Below, in pieces: positions 1 through 8,629 of a DNA stretch of 13,345 nucleotides; position 1 is the first letter of the stretch, and the number at the start of each line of letters is the position of its first letter. Location: the NCBI GenBank assembly GCA_034696485.1, contig JAQIWT010000969.1, positions 1-13,345 of the forward strand, written 5' to 3'. Both the position numbers and the translations under genes were made by a program. The notes beneath the pieces were generated by a model. It searched no databases and was not told the DNA's origin. It saw only the letters and a program-made list of their open reading frames with translations. Source of the stretch: Isohypsibius dastychi (Eukaryota > Tardigrada > Eutardigrada > Parachela > Isohypsibiidae).

Positions 1-800
1 CAAGAAAACATGGCTTGGAAGGCACCTCCATCTGCCAAACATGAAACAAGGGGTCATATAAACTGTAGCTGAAGCTACAGAAGTACATACCTCTAAGAGC
101 AGCTGGCTAGAATTAATTAAACCAAAAGATTTACGAAGTGCACCGAAGATGAATATCTACTGTCTACGGAAAAAAAACGCAGTTGGAAATAAGTTTACAC
201 ACGCTCAAAGAAAACGGATACAGGACAGGAAAACCTGTGTGGAACCACCAAGGCTACATGTACAGTAGTAGAAGGATCCATTTTGGCATTCAGCAACATC
301 CAGCGGCGCCGATTGACCTTTATTGTGTTGTTGTGTTCGGTTAATTACTGAAAACTGCGCATATCGATTACAGCAGAACACATGTGAGTCATCACCACAA
401 CAACGTTGCAATGCTGAAAACTGGAAACAAACCAGTTTTCTGTTCAAGTACAGGATCGTTACCGAAATACCATTACCAAAGAAAGCAATAAATCTCTGCA
501 CAAGGTCAAATAAAAAACTGAGTACATAAATATATTTCATTTATTTATTTTATATTTCCGACAAAAGATATTTAATTGTGAATTCGACAATAATTGCGGA
601 GAGCGCGAATGGATTTAGAAACGTAAAAAGAAGAGAGCTAATATCCAGTAAACTGATTGATTTTTAACGGTCAGGTGCAGTAGCACTAGCATCCATGAGT
701 TCATCTTTTGAAAGTCAATGCGCAGTTTTGCTCAATTTACAATTTTGATGCAGGGGTATTCCGCTACCTCAGTTCAAAACGCAAATAAAACCAAGAACCG
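1..800. other. Upstream region, no gene recognised
   Basis: I see no convincing gene here. Short open frames exist on both strands (about 207-540), but they have no recognisable domain, no repeat-type composition like the neighbouring gene, and no clear splice context. The region around 525-560 is A+T-rich, with TTTATT/AATAAA-like hexamers on both strands (for example 487-492), so the 3' end of a gene lying off the left edge cannot be excluded. An 8-bp perfect inverted repeat (CTGTAGCT/AGCTACAG, 63-70 and 73-80, 2-nt centre) is present without a known role. Confidence 0.5.
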
Positions 801-802
801 AG

Positions 803-810
803 TATATAAG
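803..810 (+). promoter_or_regulatory. TATA box of the secreted low-complexity gene
   Basis: TATATAAG lies 77 bp before the ATG at 880. Initiator-like sequences follow at the right range: TCACAC (834-839, about 33 bp from the start of the TATA) and the arthropod-type TCAGTT (840-845). This suggests a focused promoter with transcription starting near 836-842 and a short 5'UTR of about 40 nt. This is inference from motif and spacing only. Confidence 0.6.
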
Positions 811-879
811 CTAATGTTTCGGAAAGTTTTCAATCACACTCAGTTCCGACTTAAAGTTTTATACAATTCTTTGATCATC

Positions 880-2489
880 ATGGTTCATCTTTGGACAACT
901 GCGGCGCTTGCCGCGTTGGGTCTATTCGCTTTTGTATCTTCAGGTAAACCAACTCTTGACCTTTCAGTTCAGTTTCTCACTTTGTCCCTTTTCAGCTCCG
1001 GCAGTGGACTCCCTCGACTGGTTCGAGGCTGACAGCGCAAGCGATGATAGTGATGTCAAGGCGTCCTACAAAAAAACGACCAAGAAACAATATGGCGGCA
1101 ACATGAAGCCCCAACCGTACAAGACCACGAAGAAGCCGTACAACAACGACAACGACAACGACAATGACAACGACAACGATGGCCGCAAGAAGCCTCAACC
1201 ATACAAGACCACGAAGAAGCCATACAACAACAACAATGACAACGACAATGACAACGATGGCCGCAAGAAGCCCCAATATTACAAGACCACAAAAAAGCAG
1301 AACTACAACGACAACGACGACGATTACCAAAAACCGTCATACAAAACAACCAAAAAGCAGTACAACGACAATGACGATGATGATTATAAGAAGCGAACCA
1401 CAACCAAGAAACCATACGGACATCATGATGACGATGACTACAAGAGACCCGGCCACCAATCATACAACTCCAAACCATACGGACATCACGGTGGCAACCA
1501 CGGTGATGACGACTACAAAAAACGAACCACGACCAAGAAGCCATACGGACATCGTGGTGATGACGATGACTACAAGAAACCCGGCCAATCATACAACTAT
1601 AAACCATACGGAGGACGTGGTGACAACCATGATGATGACTACAAAAAGCGAACCACAACCAAGAAGCCATACGGACATCACGATGACGATGACTACAAGA
1701 AACGAACCACAACCAAGAAGCCATACGGACATCGTGATGACGATGATGACTACAAGAGACCAAGCCACCAATCATACAACTCCAAACCATACGGAGGTCG
1801 CGGTGACAACCACAATGATGACGACGATGACTACAAACGGCCATCTCGCCCGTCCTACAAACCTCGACCATACCGGTTAGAGAGTGACGATGCGATTGAA
1901 GGCGAAGCTGATAAGGCGAAAAATCCTTATGACAGCCAATATCCCGGAAATGATAACTACAACTACGATGACGACTACACTACAAAAAAAACTACCCGAA
2001 AAACCACAAAAAAGACGACAAAGAAATACGACAATTACGACGGGGACAATAACGGCAATGGTGACAGTGGTGACAATAACGGCAATGGCGACAATGGTGA
2101 CAATAACGGCGACAAATACACAACGAAAAAAACTACAAAGAAGTACATTGACAACTCTGACAGCGACCGCTCACCGAACGTCCCCTACTGGTTTGTTTTC
2201 GATAAAACATAGATTAAAGTTATTCGGAAATATCTGTTATTTATATTTCAGGATGAGAAAGACAACTCCAAAATACGACAACAACTATAACGACAATGAC
2301 AACTATGACGACAACAAGTACACGACGAAAAAAACCACCCGCCGAACAACTAAGAAGTACCAGGATGACAACGATAACTCCGGTGGTGACAACAACGATA
2401 ACAACGGTGGTGATAACGACAACAACAACAAATACACCACAAAGAAACGTACCACCACGAAGAAATATAACGACGACTTCTACTATTGA
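880..2489 (+). CDS. Secreted D/N/K/T/Y-rich low-complexity repeat protein (TTKK protein)
   Basis: Three exons: 880-943, 996-2190 and 2252-2489, with introns of 52 and 61 nt, giving 498 residues. Exon 1 encodes a classic signal peptide (hydrophobic residues 8-20, ending VSSA). Cleavage is probably after A24 (AxA), because A22 is followed by Pro. The mature chain has no recognisable fold. It alternates acidic runs (DNDNDN, DDDDYK) with basic threonine blocks (KTTKKPY, RTTTKKPYGH) and GRGDN/GGNH linkers, ending in N/G/D-rich stretches with TTKKTTKK. It has no cysteines in the mature part, so it is a disordered polyampholyte, perhaps matrix, cuticle, mucus or adhesive material; the many Thr residues could be O-glycosylated. 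The exon 2/3 join is supported because it rebuilds one codon (TG|G) and continues the same TTKK composition in frame to TGA. Without that splice the frame stops at 2212. The function is not known to me. Confidence 0.85.
1385..1800 (+). repeat. Coding tandem repeats, RTTTKKPYGH units
   Basis: Four copies of a block encoding RTTTKKPYGH(H/R) have their Arg codons at 1394, 1523, 1649 and 1703. The spacings are 129, 126 and 54 nt, all multiples of three. The first two units also carry a second half (DDDYK+PG..QSYN.KPYG), making a 42-43-residue higher-order unit, while the last spacing is a short 18-residue unit. Upstream, between about 1105 and 1290, a shorter motif (KKPQPYKTTKKPYNN plus a DN run) repeats. 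The pattern is typical of repeat expansion by unequal exchange that keeps the frame. Confidence 0.85.
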
Positions 2490-2645
2490 GCTAGTCTCAT
2501 GGTGAGAACCCCTAAAGGTCACATATCCGATATGTTACATTGGGCCAGCCTTGTTAAAATTTGAGTTTTTGATACAGAAGCCTTTCAGTGTCACTTGTTA
2601 ACAATGTTTTCGTTGTACTTTGAGATTGACTAAAGAGAATAAACG
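2450..2645 (+). repeat. 3'-end repeat, copy A (live TTKK gene)
   Basis: This covers the last codons and 3'UTR of the TTKK gene and is the reference for two diverged copies at about 2952-3275 and 5830-6173. Shared landmarks are ACCACGAAGAAA (the TTKK codons), GCTAGT, GTGAGAACCCCTAAAGGTCAC, TGTTAAAATTTGAGTTTTTG and TTGTTAACAATGTT. Copy C matches it more closely than copy B does. Confidence 0.8.
2638..2643 (+). terminator. Poly(A) signal of the TTKK gene
   Basis: AATAAA lies 149 nt after the TGA stop and is followed by T/GT-rich sequence (cgttttccgtt). This gives a 3'UTR of about 170 nt that contains the repeat shared with the two downstream relics. Confidence 0.65.
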
Positions 2646-2951
2646 TTTTCCGTTCACTTCGCCTGACCGATCTCAAAGAGTTTGCCAGTAAAGGGGCAAT
2701 GCGTTCAAGAAGTTTTTGACTCAGTTCAGAGAATTTCGACTCCAGTCCAAGGGGGTTCGGACTGCAACGAAAAGCGAAAGTTCGATTTCTTTCCTGCTCA
2801 GTATTTTACGGTATTACTTTTGACAACAGATAACAATATCACAATACCAGTTCCCAAACAAAACTTGCTTCAACGCCGATGTTGCAAGAGTTGGTCGTGT
2901 CGAGCTGGAAAATGGCGAATCGACCGTGAAAGAAATCCTCAGAGAAAGTTA
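2646..2951. other. Intergenic segment with coding-like fragments
   Basis: No intact gene is assigned. One frame is open over 2682-2987 (101 codons from ATG). A different frame after the AG at 2849-2850 reads FPNKTCFNADVARVGR and continues to a stop at about 2955. Neither matches a family I recognise. The fragments could be an eroded exon of an older gene copy, given that a gene relic starts immediately to the right, or chance. Confidence 0.3.
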
Positions 2952-3275
2952 ACCTGTGGTTCCTCGTGTTACTCGCAAGAAGTTTGAAGTCCCTTCAGGG
3001 TCCTGTTTTGTCTCGCTGCCAAAAAGACTTGAGACCACGAAGAAACATCATCGATTACTATTCGGCTAGTGCCACAGTGAGACCCCGTGAAGGTCACAGC
3101 TAGATTGGACCAACCTTGTCAAAGCCGGACAAGTGAGTTTCTGATACAGAAACAGACACCTATCTATGGAACTTGTTAACAATGTTGTGGAAACATAAAT
3201 AACACACGCGTTTTAGAACAACCCGATTCGATCACGTACCAAAAGCACCCTACACTGGGTTTCTCTCACCACAAG
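2952..3275 (+). pseudogene. Relic of a TTKK gene 3' end (copy B)
   Basis: This stretch aligns with the 3' end of the live TTKK gene (copy A) and with copy C. The segment around 3030-3064 still reads ETTKK before a stop, at the place where the live gene ends TTTKKYNDDFYY. Farther on it shares GTGAGACCCCGTGAAGGTCAC, GATACAGAAAC, CTTGTTAACAATGTTGTGG and CACGTACCAAA with the other copies. No signal peptide, long repeat exon or splice structure remains, so only the tail of an ancestral duplicate survives. Its right end merges into the 3' end of the left TPR-SET gene, which is convergent. Confidence 0.65.
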
Positions 3276-5234
3276 TGGACTTTGGCTCAGATGAGTCCAG
3301 CTGGCACAGGTAGCATTTACAAGTGAATCCTTTGTTCTTCAGGTTGTCTAATCGCTCAATGTAGCTCTTCCCCGAAGACACATACGCAATCGTGATCTCT
3401 TCCCCTTTTGGAATGGGCTTGACAGCGTGGATGACCAATATGTCATTATAGGTTTTCCAGGATGCATTCGGCACACAGGAATGGTTGAAATAGGAAGCTG
3501 TCAGGAACAAACCAGTGGAAGAAGCCGAACCTTCGTAGTAAAGGGAAAATGAATTAACTGCCATTATTTTACGCAGACGCTCTACATCAGCAATTGGCTC
3601 CAATATCCTAATTTCGTCACAAAATCGTTTCCCTTGATCGAGAAAGATATCATTCGAAGTCAGATCGTAGACCTGGTTTCCAAAACGTTGTGGGTTCTTC
3701 ATGACCGCCTGAGCCATTTCCGATATCAAACGGACGTCCCCTCCATGATCCCACGTTCCGACATTCAAGTTCATTTGCATTGAACATCGTTCCAGATTAC
3801 TCGCAAAAGCAGCCTGAAATGCTTTACAGATGAGCAGCAACCTCCCGGGTTGAATATCTTCCGTTGCAACAACACCACGACCTTTTCCGGCAATTTCGGT
3901 GATTTTGAACGGTCCAGTAAAATCAGCAACATCCAGATAGGTCGCACTCTTCAGCTTTGAGGACAACTGGAGTTTATAGATGTCCACACCTTTTGCTGCT
4001 TCTTCCAGCCTAGCTCTGCATCGATTTTTCTCTTTTTTGAAATCAGGCTGTGTGTCCAGGTTCGGAAGTTTGTCAAAATATTTCAGCGCGTCCGAATAAT
4101 TTCTCAACTGGTACAACGCTTTTCCAGCGCGAAACAACGCTTTCAAGTTGGTAGGGTCGTTTCCCAACACTATGTCACATTCCTAGAACAACAAACATTG
4201 ATTTATGAAAATGGGGAAGCTCTTTTCCTTACCTCCACAGTTTTTTCAAAGTACTCGAGATTCAGGAACACGGCAGCCAAATTCAAATGAAGCGTCTTTA
4301 CCAGATCGTCATCGTCTCCACCTGTTGCTTTTTGCAGAGCAACAGAATATGCTTCCCTTGCTTCGTTGTATTTCTTCTTTTTGAACATTTCATTTCCGCG
4401 CAGTTTCCATTCCTCAGCACAACCGTTAAAGTTCCACAGCGCCGGCATCCCACTCGGTTTATGTCTCCATTTGATCTTCTGTGCCATTTCGTAATATTCA
4501 CTATCTCGACCGACAGTTATGACATCACTCGGACAATCGCAGCGAATAATGAATCCACTAGCAGCTCCCGTTTTCAGGAATGGTTCTTTGAGGATAAGAA
4601 TGGTTCCTGTAGGAAGTGCGTCTTCCGGCTCGATTTCCAGATGGGGGGTGATGTAGTTATATAATACCAGTGTCATCGCTGATCCCTTGTGGTCTTCTGC
4701 GATCGTCTGAATGCCGATTTTCATGGAGACCGGCTCCAATGTCCTGACGAAAAGGAAATAACCGGCCGCCTGGATATTGACTTTCAGATCGCTGTAGCAG
4801 GTCAGCTTGAGCGACTTCAATGGCTGATATGACACATATGCTTTGGTCACTGTGGTCCCTTTAATTACATATGCTCTGGTCACTGTGTTCCCTTTAATAA
4901 CATCTTTATGAGTCGTCTTCTCTTGATTCCGGGAGAAACGATGCTGCATCCGGAGTATCCATGGATCAAAAGTCGGCGCTCTGCCACCTAAAGGTTAACA
5001 AATGGATTGATTAAAGGGACTCAAGCACAGTACCAAAACCGAAAAACGAATCACAATAAATACTGAGCTAGCAAGTAATAAACGAACAAATTTTGGTTCA
5101 CAATAGGAATCACCTGTTAAGCAATCACCCTCTGCTCGTCTTTTTGTTCCTTCCTGCAACTCCTTCACCAAATCTGCAGCAAACGCTTCACAATCCACCT
5201 CGGCGAACTCATCATTTCTCTTTCGTGAATGCAT
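3250..5234 (-). CDS. TPR-SET domain protein (SMYD-like), C-terminally truncated copy
   Basis: A putative protein lysine methyltransferase of the TPR-SET type. Exons (minus strand) are 5234-5114, 4987-4233 and 4182-3250; introns are 126 and 50 nt (phases 1 and 0), giving 602 residues. A conserved but unnamed N-terminal region is followed by TPR-like helices at about 232-331 (EEWKLRGNEMFKKKKYNEA and following). The SET domain spans about 385-585: GKGRG (390-394), NHSCVPN (524-530), GEEITIAY (551-558) and the post-SET CKCYLC (579-584). No MYND zinc finger is seen where SMYD proteins carry it. The ATG at 5232-5234 is chosen because MHS.KRNDE is conserved in the other copy and a stop lies upstream. 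After EPKS it diverges from its sister, ending STCGERNPV, because about 520 bp are missing; the last codons correspond to the sister's 3'UTR. Catalytic motifs are intact, so it may still be an active enzyme lacking its C-terminal lid. Substrate unknown. Confidence 0.8.
3274..3280. other. Deletion junction that created a new C-terminus
   Basis: To the right of this point the sequence follows the TPR-SET coding region of the right-hand copy (homologous from about 6697). To the left it follows the right copy's 3' flank (homologous up to about 6173). The intervening roughly 520 bp of the right copy, encoding 170-odd C-terminal residues and the stop, have no counterpart here. Confidence 0.75.
4836..4901 (-). 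repeat. 33-bp in-frame tandem duplication inside the left TPR-SET gene
   Basis: Units at 4836-4868 and 4869-4901 are identical at 30 of 33 positions. On the coding strand they give KGNTVTRAYVI then KGTTVTKAYV, where the sister gene has a single TTVTKAYV. The duplication adds 11 residues without shifting the frame, upstream of the TPR region. Confidence 0.85.
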
Positions 5235-5829
5235 CACGCCTGCTTTCGTGAATATCCCGTGTGGCGAGCGGTGTTCACTGAATCAACAGTTCTGTAACTA
5301 AGGCTGATCACCATAAAGACGGAGAATGATCATTCATGGCATCGAGGTGCTTGTGTAAAGAATGCATGCTCGAATAATTATCTGACAACTGGTACTCTGT
5401 TCCACCGTCTTGAACAAGATGCTAATTTAAATCAGCAAAAAAAAAGCTGAGTCAAAAACTGCTACCGGATGAAACACTTGACAATTTTTTGGTGAATTTA
5501 TGTACGTAGGCTCAATCGGACCATTACTGCGGTATAACCTGTCATAAACTGGATCACACGAAAAATTTTCAGAGTATTTTTTTAATTTATAATAATCGTA
5601 CTGACAATTTGACAAATGGAGGCTGTTTTGATGCATAAACCATTGTCGACTTATCGTTTTCGAAGAAAGAAACTCTATATTTAACATTATTACGTGTTTG
5701 TCATCGAAACTAGCGTGAGAGCGTAGAGCGCACGGTTTATCCACACAGCGCAGCGGAGTGTGGTCAGTTCATGGGCTATGTGGGCTGGGCTGATGATCGA
5801 GTCTTTATGTTATTCCACTGACCTCTCTT
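5235..5829. other. 5' flank of the left TPR-SET gene and duplication spacer
   Basis: Up to about 5560 this is the promoter-side flank of the left TPR-SET gene and is recognisably related to 8630-8950. From about 5560 to 5829 it is unique to this position. A 105-codon minus-strand open frame (5427-5744) has no recognisable domain and lies partly in duplicated flank, where the sister copy does not keep it open, so it is not called as a gene. No clear TATA box is seen. Confidence 0.5.
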
Positions 5830-6173
5830 CTGTCTGGCTCTTGGATTTACTCGCAAAACTAGTTTGAAGTGTCTTTCAGTTCATATTTTCGCTCGCTACC
5901 AAGAAGACTCGAAACCACCAGAAAACATCGGCGATTACTGTTTGAGCAAGTATCACGATGAGAACCCTTGAAGGTCACTTATCCGGTATATATGCTACAC
6001 TGGACCAACCTGTTAAAATTCGAGTTTTTGGTACAGTAGCGACTGCGTTCGATTTTACTTGGTTAACATTGTTTTCATTAAGTTGTGGAAACAAGTATCA
6101 CCAAACACGGTTTAACAGAATTCCATTCCATCACGTACCAAACATACTACACTGGGTGTCTCTCCTCACATGT
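5830..6173 (+). pseudogene. Relic of a TTKK gene 3' end (copy C)
   Basis: Second relic of the low-complexity gene tail. It shares with copy B the run TTTACTCGCAA...AGTTTGAAGT and a frame reading ETTRKHRRLLF (ETTKKHHRLLF in B). With copy A it shares GATGAGAACCCTTGAAGGTCAC, CCTGTTAAAATTCGAGTTTTTG and GTTAACATTGTTTTC. It then continues with copy B through CACGTACCAAA and ACACTGGGT to the convergent TPR-SET gene. Only the last-exon and 3'UTR portion is present. Confidence 0.65.
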
Positions 6174-6177
6174 AGTT

Positions 6178-8629
6178 TTAAATCGAATAGAGCTCCGGAA
6201 GATTCGCGTATTTTTTCTTGACAATCTGTCTGCCATGACCAAATACCACCAGCTCCAGCAGTTCCAAAGCAGCCAGCATACTTTGGTGATAGCTCCTGTC
6301 TTTGACTTTCAGGATGGCGCCCATCGCCAAAGGAAAGCCGGTACCAGACCCGATGACACTTCTTTCTCCCAAAATGTCCAGACCTCCTTTTCTAACGCAG
6401 TTCAACAGGTGCTGAAGGTTGATCCCAAGAGTGTCAATTACCTTTGACACTAGTTCCAAAGCCTTTTCTCTTTTTTCATTTCGAAAGGCCAGGATCATCT
6501 GCGATGCGTACGGGCGAAATAACGCAATCCTCAAATCAGATCGACCGGAACTTTCATAGGACTTTTCTATCGCACGAACCAACTTGTCATGTTCCGCAAT
6601 CACTTTAGCGGACGGCATCGGTGGATTTTCAATTGCTCTGAAGGTCTTCAGTAACTCCATTTCTTGGCTGATCAACTTCTCTCGTGACCTTTGGAGCGAC
6701 TTTGGTTCAGACGAATCCAGCTGGCAGAGGTAGCATTTACATGTGAATCCTTTGTTCTTCAGAGCGTCCAATCGTTCCGTGTAGCTTTTTTCAGACGAAA
6801 CATATGCGATCGTGATCTCTGCATCTTTTGGAATCGGCTTGATAGCGTGAATAACCAATACGTCATTATAAGTCTGCCAGGATGTATTTGGCACACAGGA
6901 GTGATTGAAATAGGATGCAGTTAGAAACAGTCCACTGGCAGAATTCGAAGCATCGAGATCCATGGAAAATGAATTGACCGTCAGAATTTTACGCAGGCGC
7001 TCTACATCCGCTATCGGTTCCAGTTTTCCAGTTTCGTCACAAAATCGCTTTCCGTGATCGAGAAAGACATCATTCGAAGTCAGATCGTAGACCTGGTTTC
7101 CAAAACGGTGTGGGTTCTTCATGACCGCCTGGGCAATTTCTGATACCAAACGCATGTCACCTCCATGATCCCACGTTCCGGCATTCAAGTTCATTTGCAT
7201 TGAACATCGTTCCAGATAAGTCGCGAAAGCAGCTTGAAATGCTTTGCAGATGAGCAGCAACCGTCCGGGTTGAATGTCTTCCGTTGCAACAACACCACGG
7301 CCTTTCCCCGCGACCTCTGTGATTTTAAACGGTCCAGTAAAATCAGCTACATCCAGGTAAGTCGAACTCTTTAACGTTCTGGACAAGTAGAGTTTGTAAA
7401 TGTCCACACCTTTTGCAGCTTCCTCCAGCCTCGCCATGCATCGATCTTTCTCTTTCTTAAAATCAGGCTGCGTGTCCAGGTTCGGAAGTTTGTTAAAATA
7501 CTTCAGCGCTTCCGAATAACTTCTCAATTGGTACAACGCTTTTCCAGCACGAAACAACGCTTTCAAGTTGGTAGGGTCGTTTCTCAATACTTTGTCACAT
7601 TCCTGGGTAAAACATCAAATGTTAATGCACAAAACTGAATATAAGTATATAATCTCTACCTCCAAAGTTTTTTCAAAATACTCGAGAATCAAGAAAACAG
7701 CAGCCAAGTTGAGATGAAGCGTTTTCACCAGATCGTCATCGCTTCGACCTGTTGCTTTTTGCAGAGCAACAGAATACGCTTCCCTTGCTTCGCTGTATTT
7801 CTTCCTTTTGAACATTTCATTCCCACACAATTTCCATTCCTCAGCACTACCGCTAAAATTCCAAAGCGCCGGCATCCCACTCGGTTTATGTCTCCATTTG
7901 ATCTTCTGCGCCATTTCGTAATATTCACTATCTCGACCGACAGTTATGACATCGCTCGGAGAATCGCAGCGAATAATGAATCCACCAGCAGCTCCCGTTT
8001 TCAGGAATGGTTCTTTGAGGATGAGAATGGTTCCTGTAGGAAGTGCGTCTTCCGGCTCGATTTCCAGATGGGGGGTGATGTAATTATACAAGGCCAATGT
8101 CATCGCTGATCCTTTGTGGTCTTCGGCGATCGTCTGAATGCCAATCATCATCGAGACCGGCTCCAATGTTCTGACGAAAAGGAAGTAACCGGTCGCCTGT
8201 ATATTTATTTTCAGATCACTGTAGCTGGTCAGCTTGAGCGACTTCAAGGGCTGATATGACACATATGCTTTGGTCACTGTGGTCCGTGGGAGGGCTTGTT
8301 TGCTAGCTAGTTTCTGCTTGTCTTGTTCGCGGGATAAACGGTGTAGCATCCGGAGCTCCCATGGATCAAATAATGGTGGACTATCACCTGAGAATCAAAA
8401 TCGGTGATTCAACTTCGTTTATTAAAAACAGTACAAAACCAGAAAAACTACGCAAACGAAAAAAACACCGGAAAAATAAATGGACATACCCGAGAAAATC
8501 ATGAGAATTACCTGTCAAGCGATCTCCTTCTGCCAGTCTTTTTGCATCGCCCTCCAATTCTTTCGCCCAGTCTTTCACGAAATTAAATTCCGCTTCAGTG
8601 AGCTCATCGTTTCTTTTCTGGGAATGCAT
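6178..8629 (-). CDS. TPR-SET domain protein (SMYD-like), full-length copy
   Basis: A putative protein lysine methyltransferase. Exons are 8629-8512, 8387-7660 and 7602-6178, with introns of 124 and 57 nt at the same positions and phases as the left copy, giving 756 residues. N-terminal region about 40-220: conserved between the copies, including TGTILILKEPFLKTGA and CDSPSDVI; I do not assign a named domain. TPR-like repeats at about 222-321. SET domain about 376-576: GKGRG (381-385), NHSCVPN (515-521), EITIAY (544-549) and CKCYLC (570-575). GEE of the left copy is DAE here, a change in the usually conserved GEE. No MYND finger is seen. The C-terminal 180 residues are helix-rich (REKLISQEMELLKTFRAIE..., EKREKALELVSKVIDTL), as in SMYD C-terminal domains. 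A splice acceptor-like TTTTACAG just upstream (AG at 8681-8680) could mean a 5'UTR intron. Divergent from thymidine phosphorylase. Histone or other substrate unknown. Confidence 0.85.

Larger units (their letters stand above)
2952..5560. repeat. Tandem segmental duplication, left unit
   Basis: The left unit contains the TTKK relic B, the left TPR-SET gene and its upstream flank. The same order recurs at about 5830-8950. Homology runs through exons, intron positions and 5' flank (for example GCATCGAGGTGCTT near 5340 versus GCACCGAGGTGTTT near 8730, and ACACTTGACAATTTT versus ACACTTGACGATTTT). The outer boundaries are approximate because the flanks are diverged. The unit is shorter than its partner mainly because of a deletion of about 520 bp at its left side. 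Confidence 0.8.

Noticed and set aside
205-540. Overlapping plus and minus short frames in the left region
   Set aside because: No domain, no splice or promoter context, and overlapping frames on both strands suggest chance.
1056-1871. Long minus-strand open frame (271 codons, His/Cys/Arg-rich) and a plus-strand frame in 1164-1880
   Set aside because: They are shadows of the repetitive AAC/GAC/ACC/AAG codons of the TTKK exon, which lack stops in several frames. The true frame is fixed by the signal peptide and splice joins.
1884-2489. Single plus-strand open frame running through the second intron into exon 3
   Set aside because: Before 2191 it reads threonine/methionine-rich frameshifted repeat; only the part from 2252 is the real third exon.
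880-2489. Short direct repeats considered as a CRISPR-like or minisatellite array
   Set aside because: Repeats are codon-phased inside a coding exon and differ by multiples of three; there are no constant spacers.
4287-4664. Plus-strand frame opposite the TPR-SET genes (also 7714-8109)
   Set aside because: Antisense shadow: it appears in both copies only because the coding strand is conserved.
5427-5744. 105-codon minus-strand open frame in the duplication spacer
   Set aside because: No recognisable motif, and the partly homologous flank near 8870-8950 does not preserve it.
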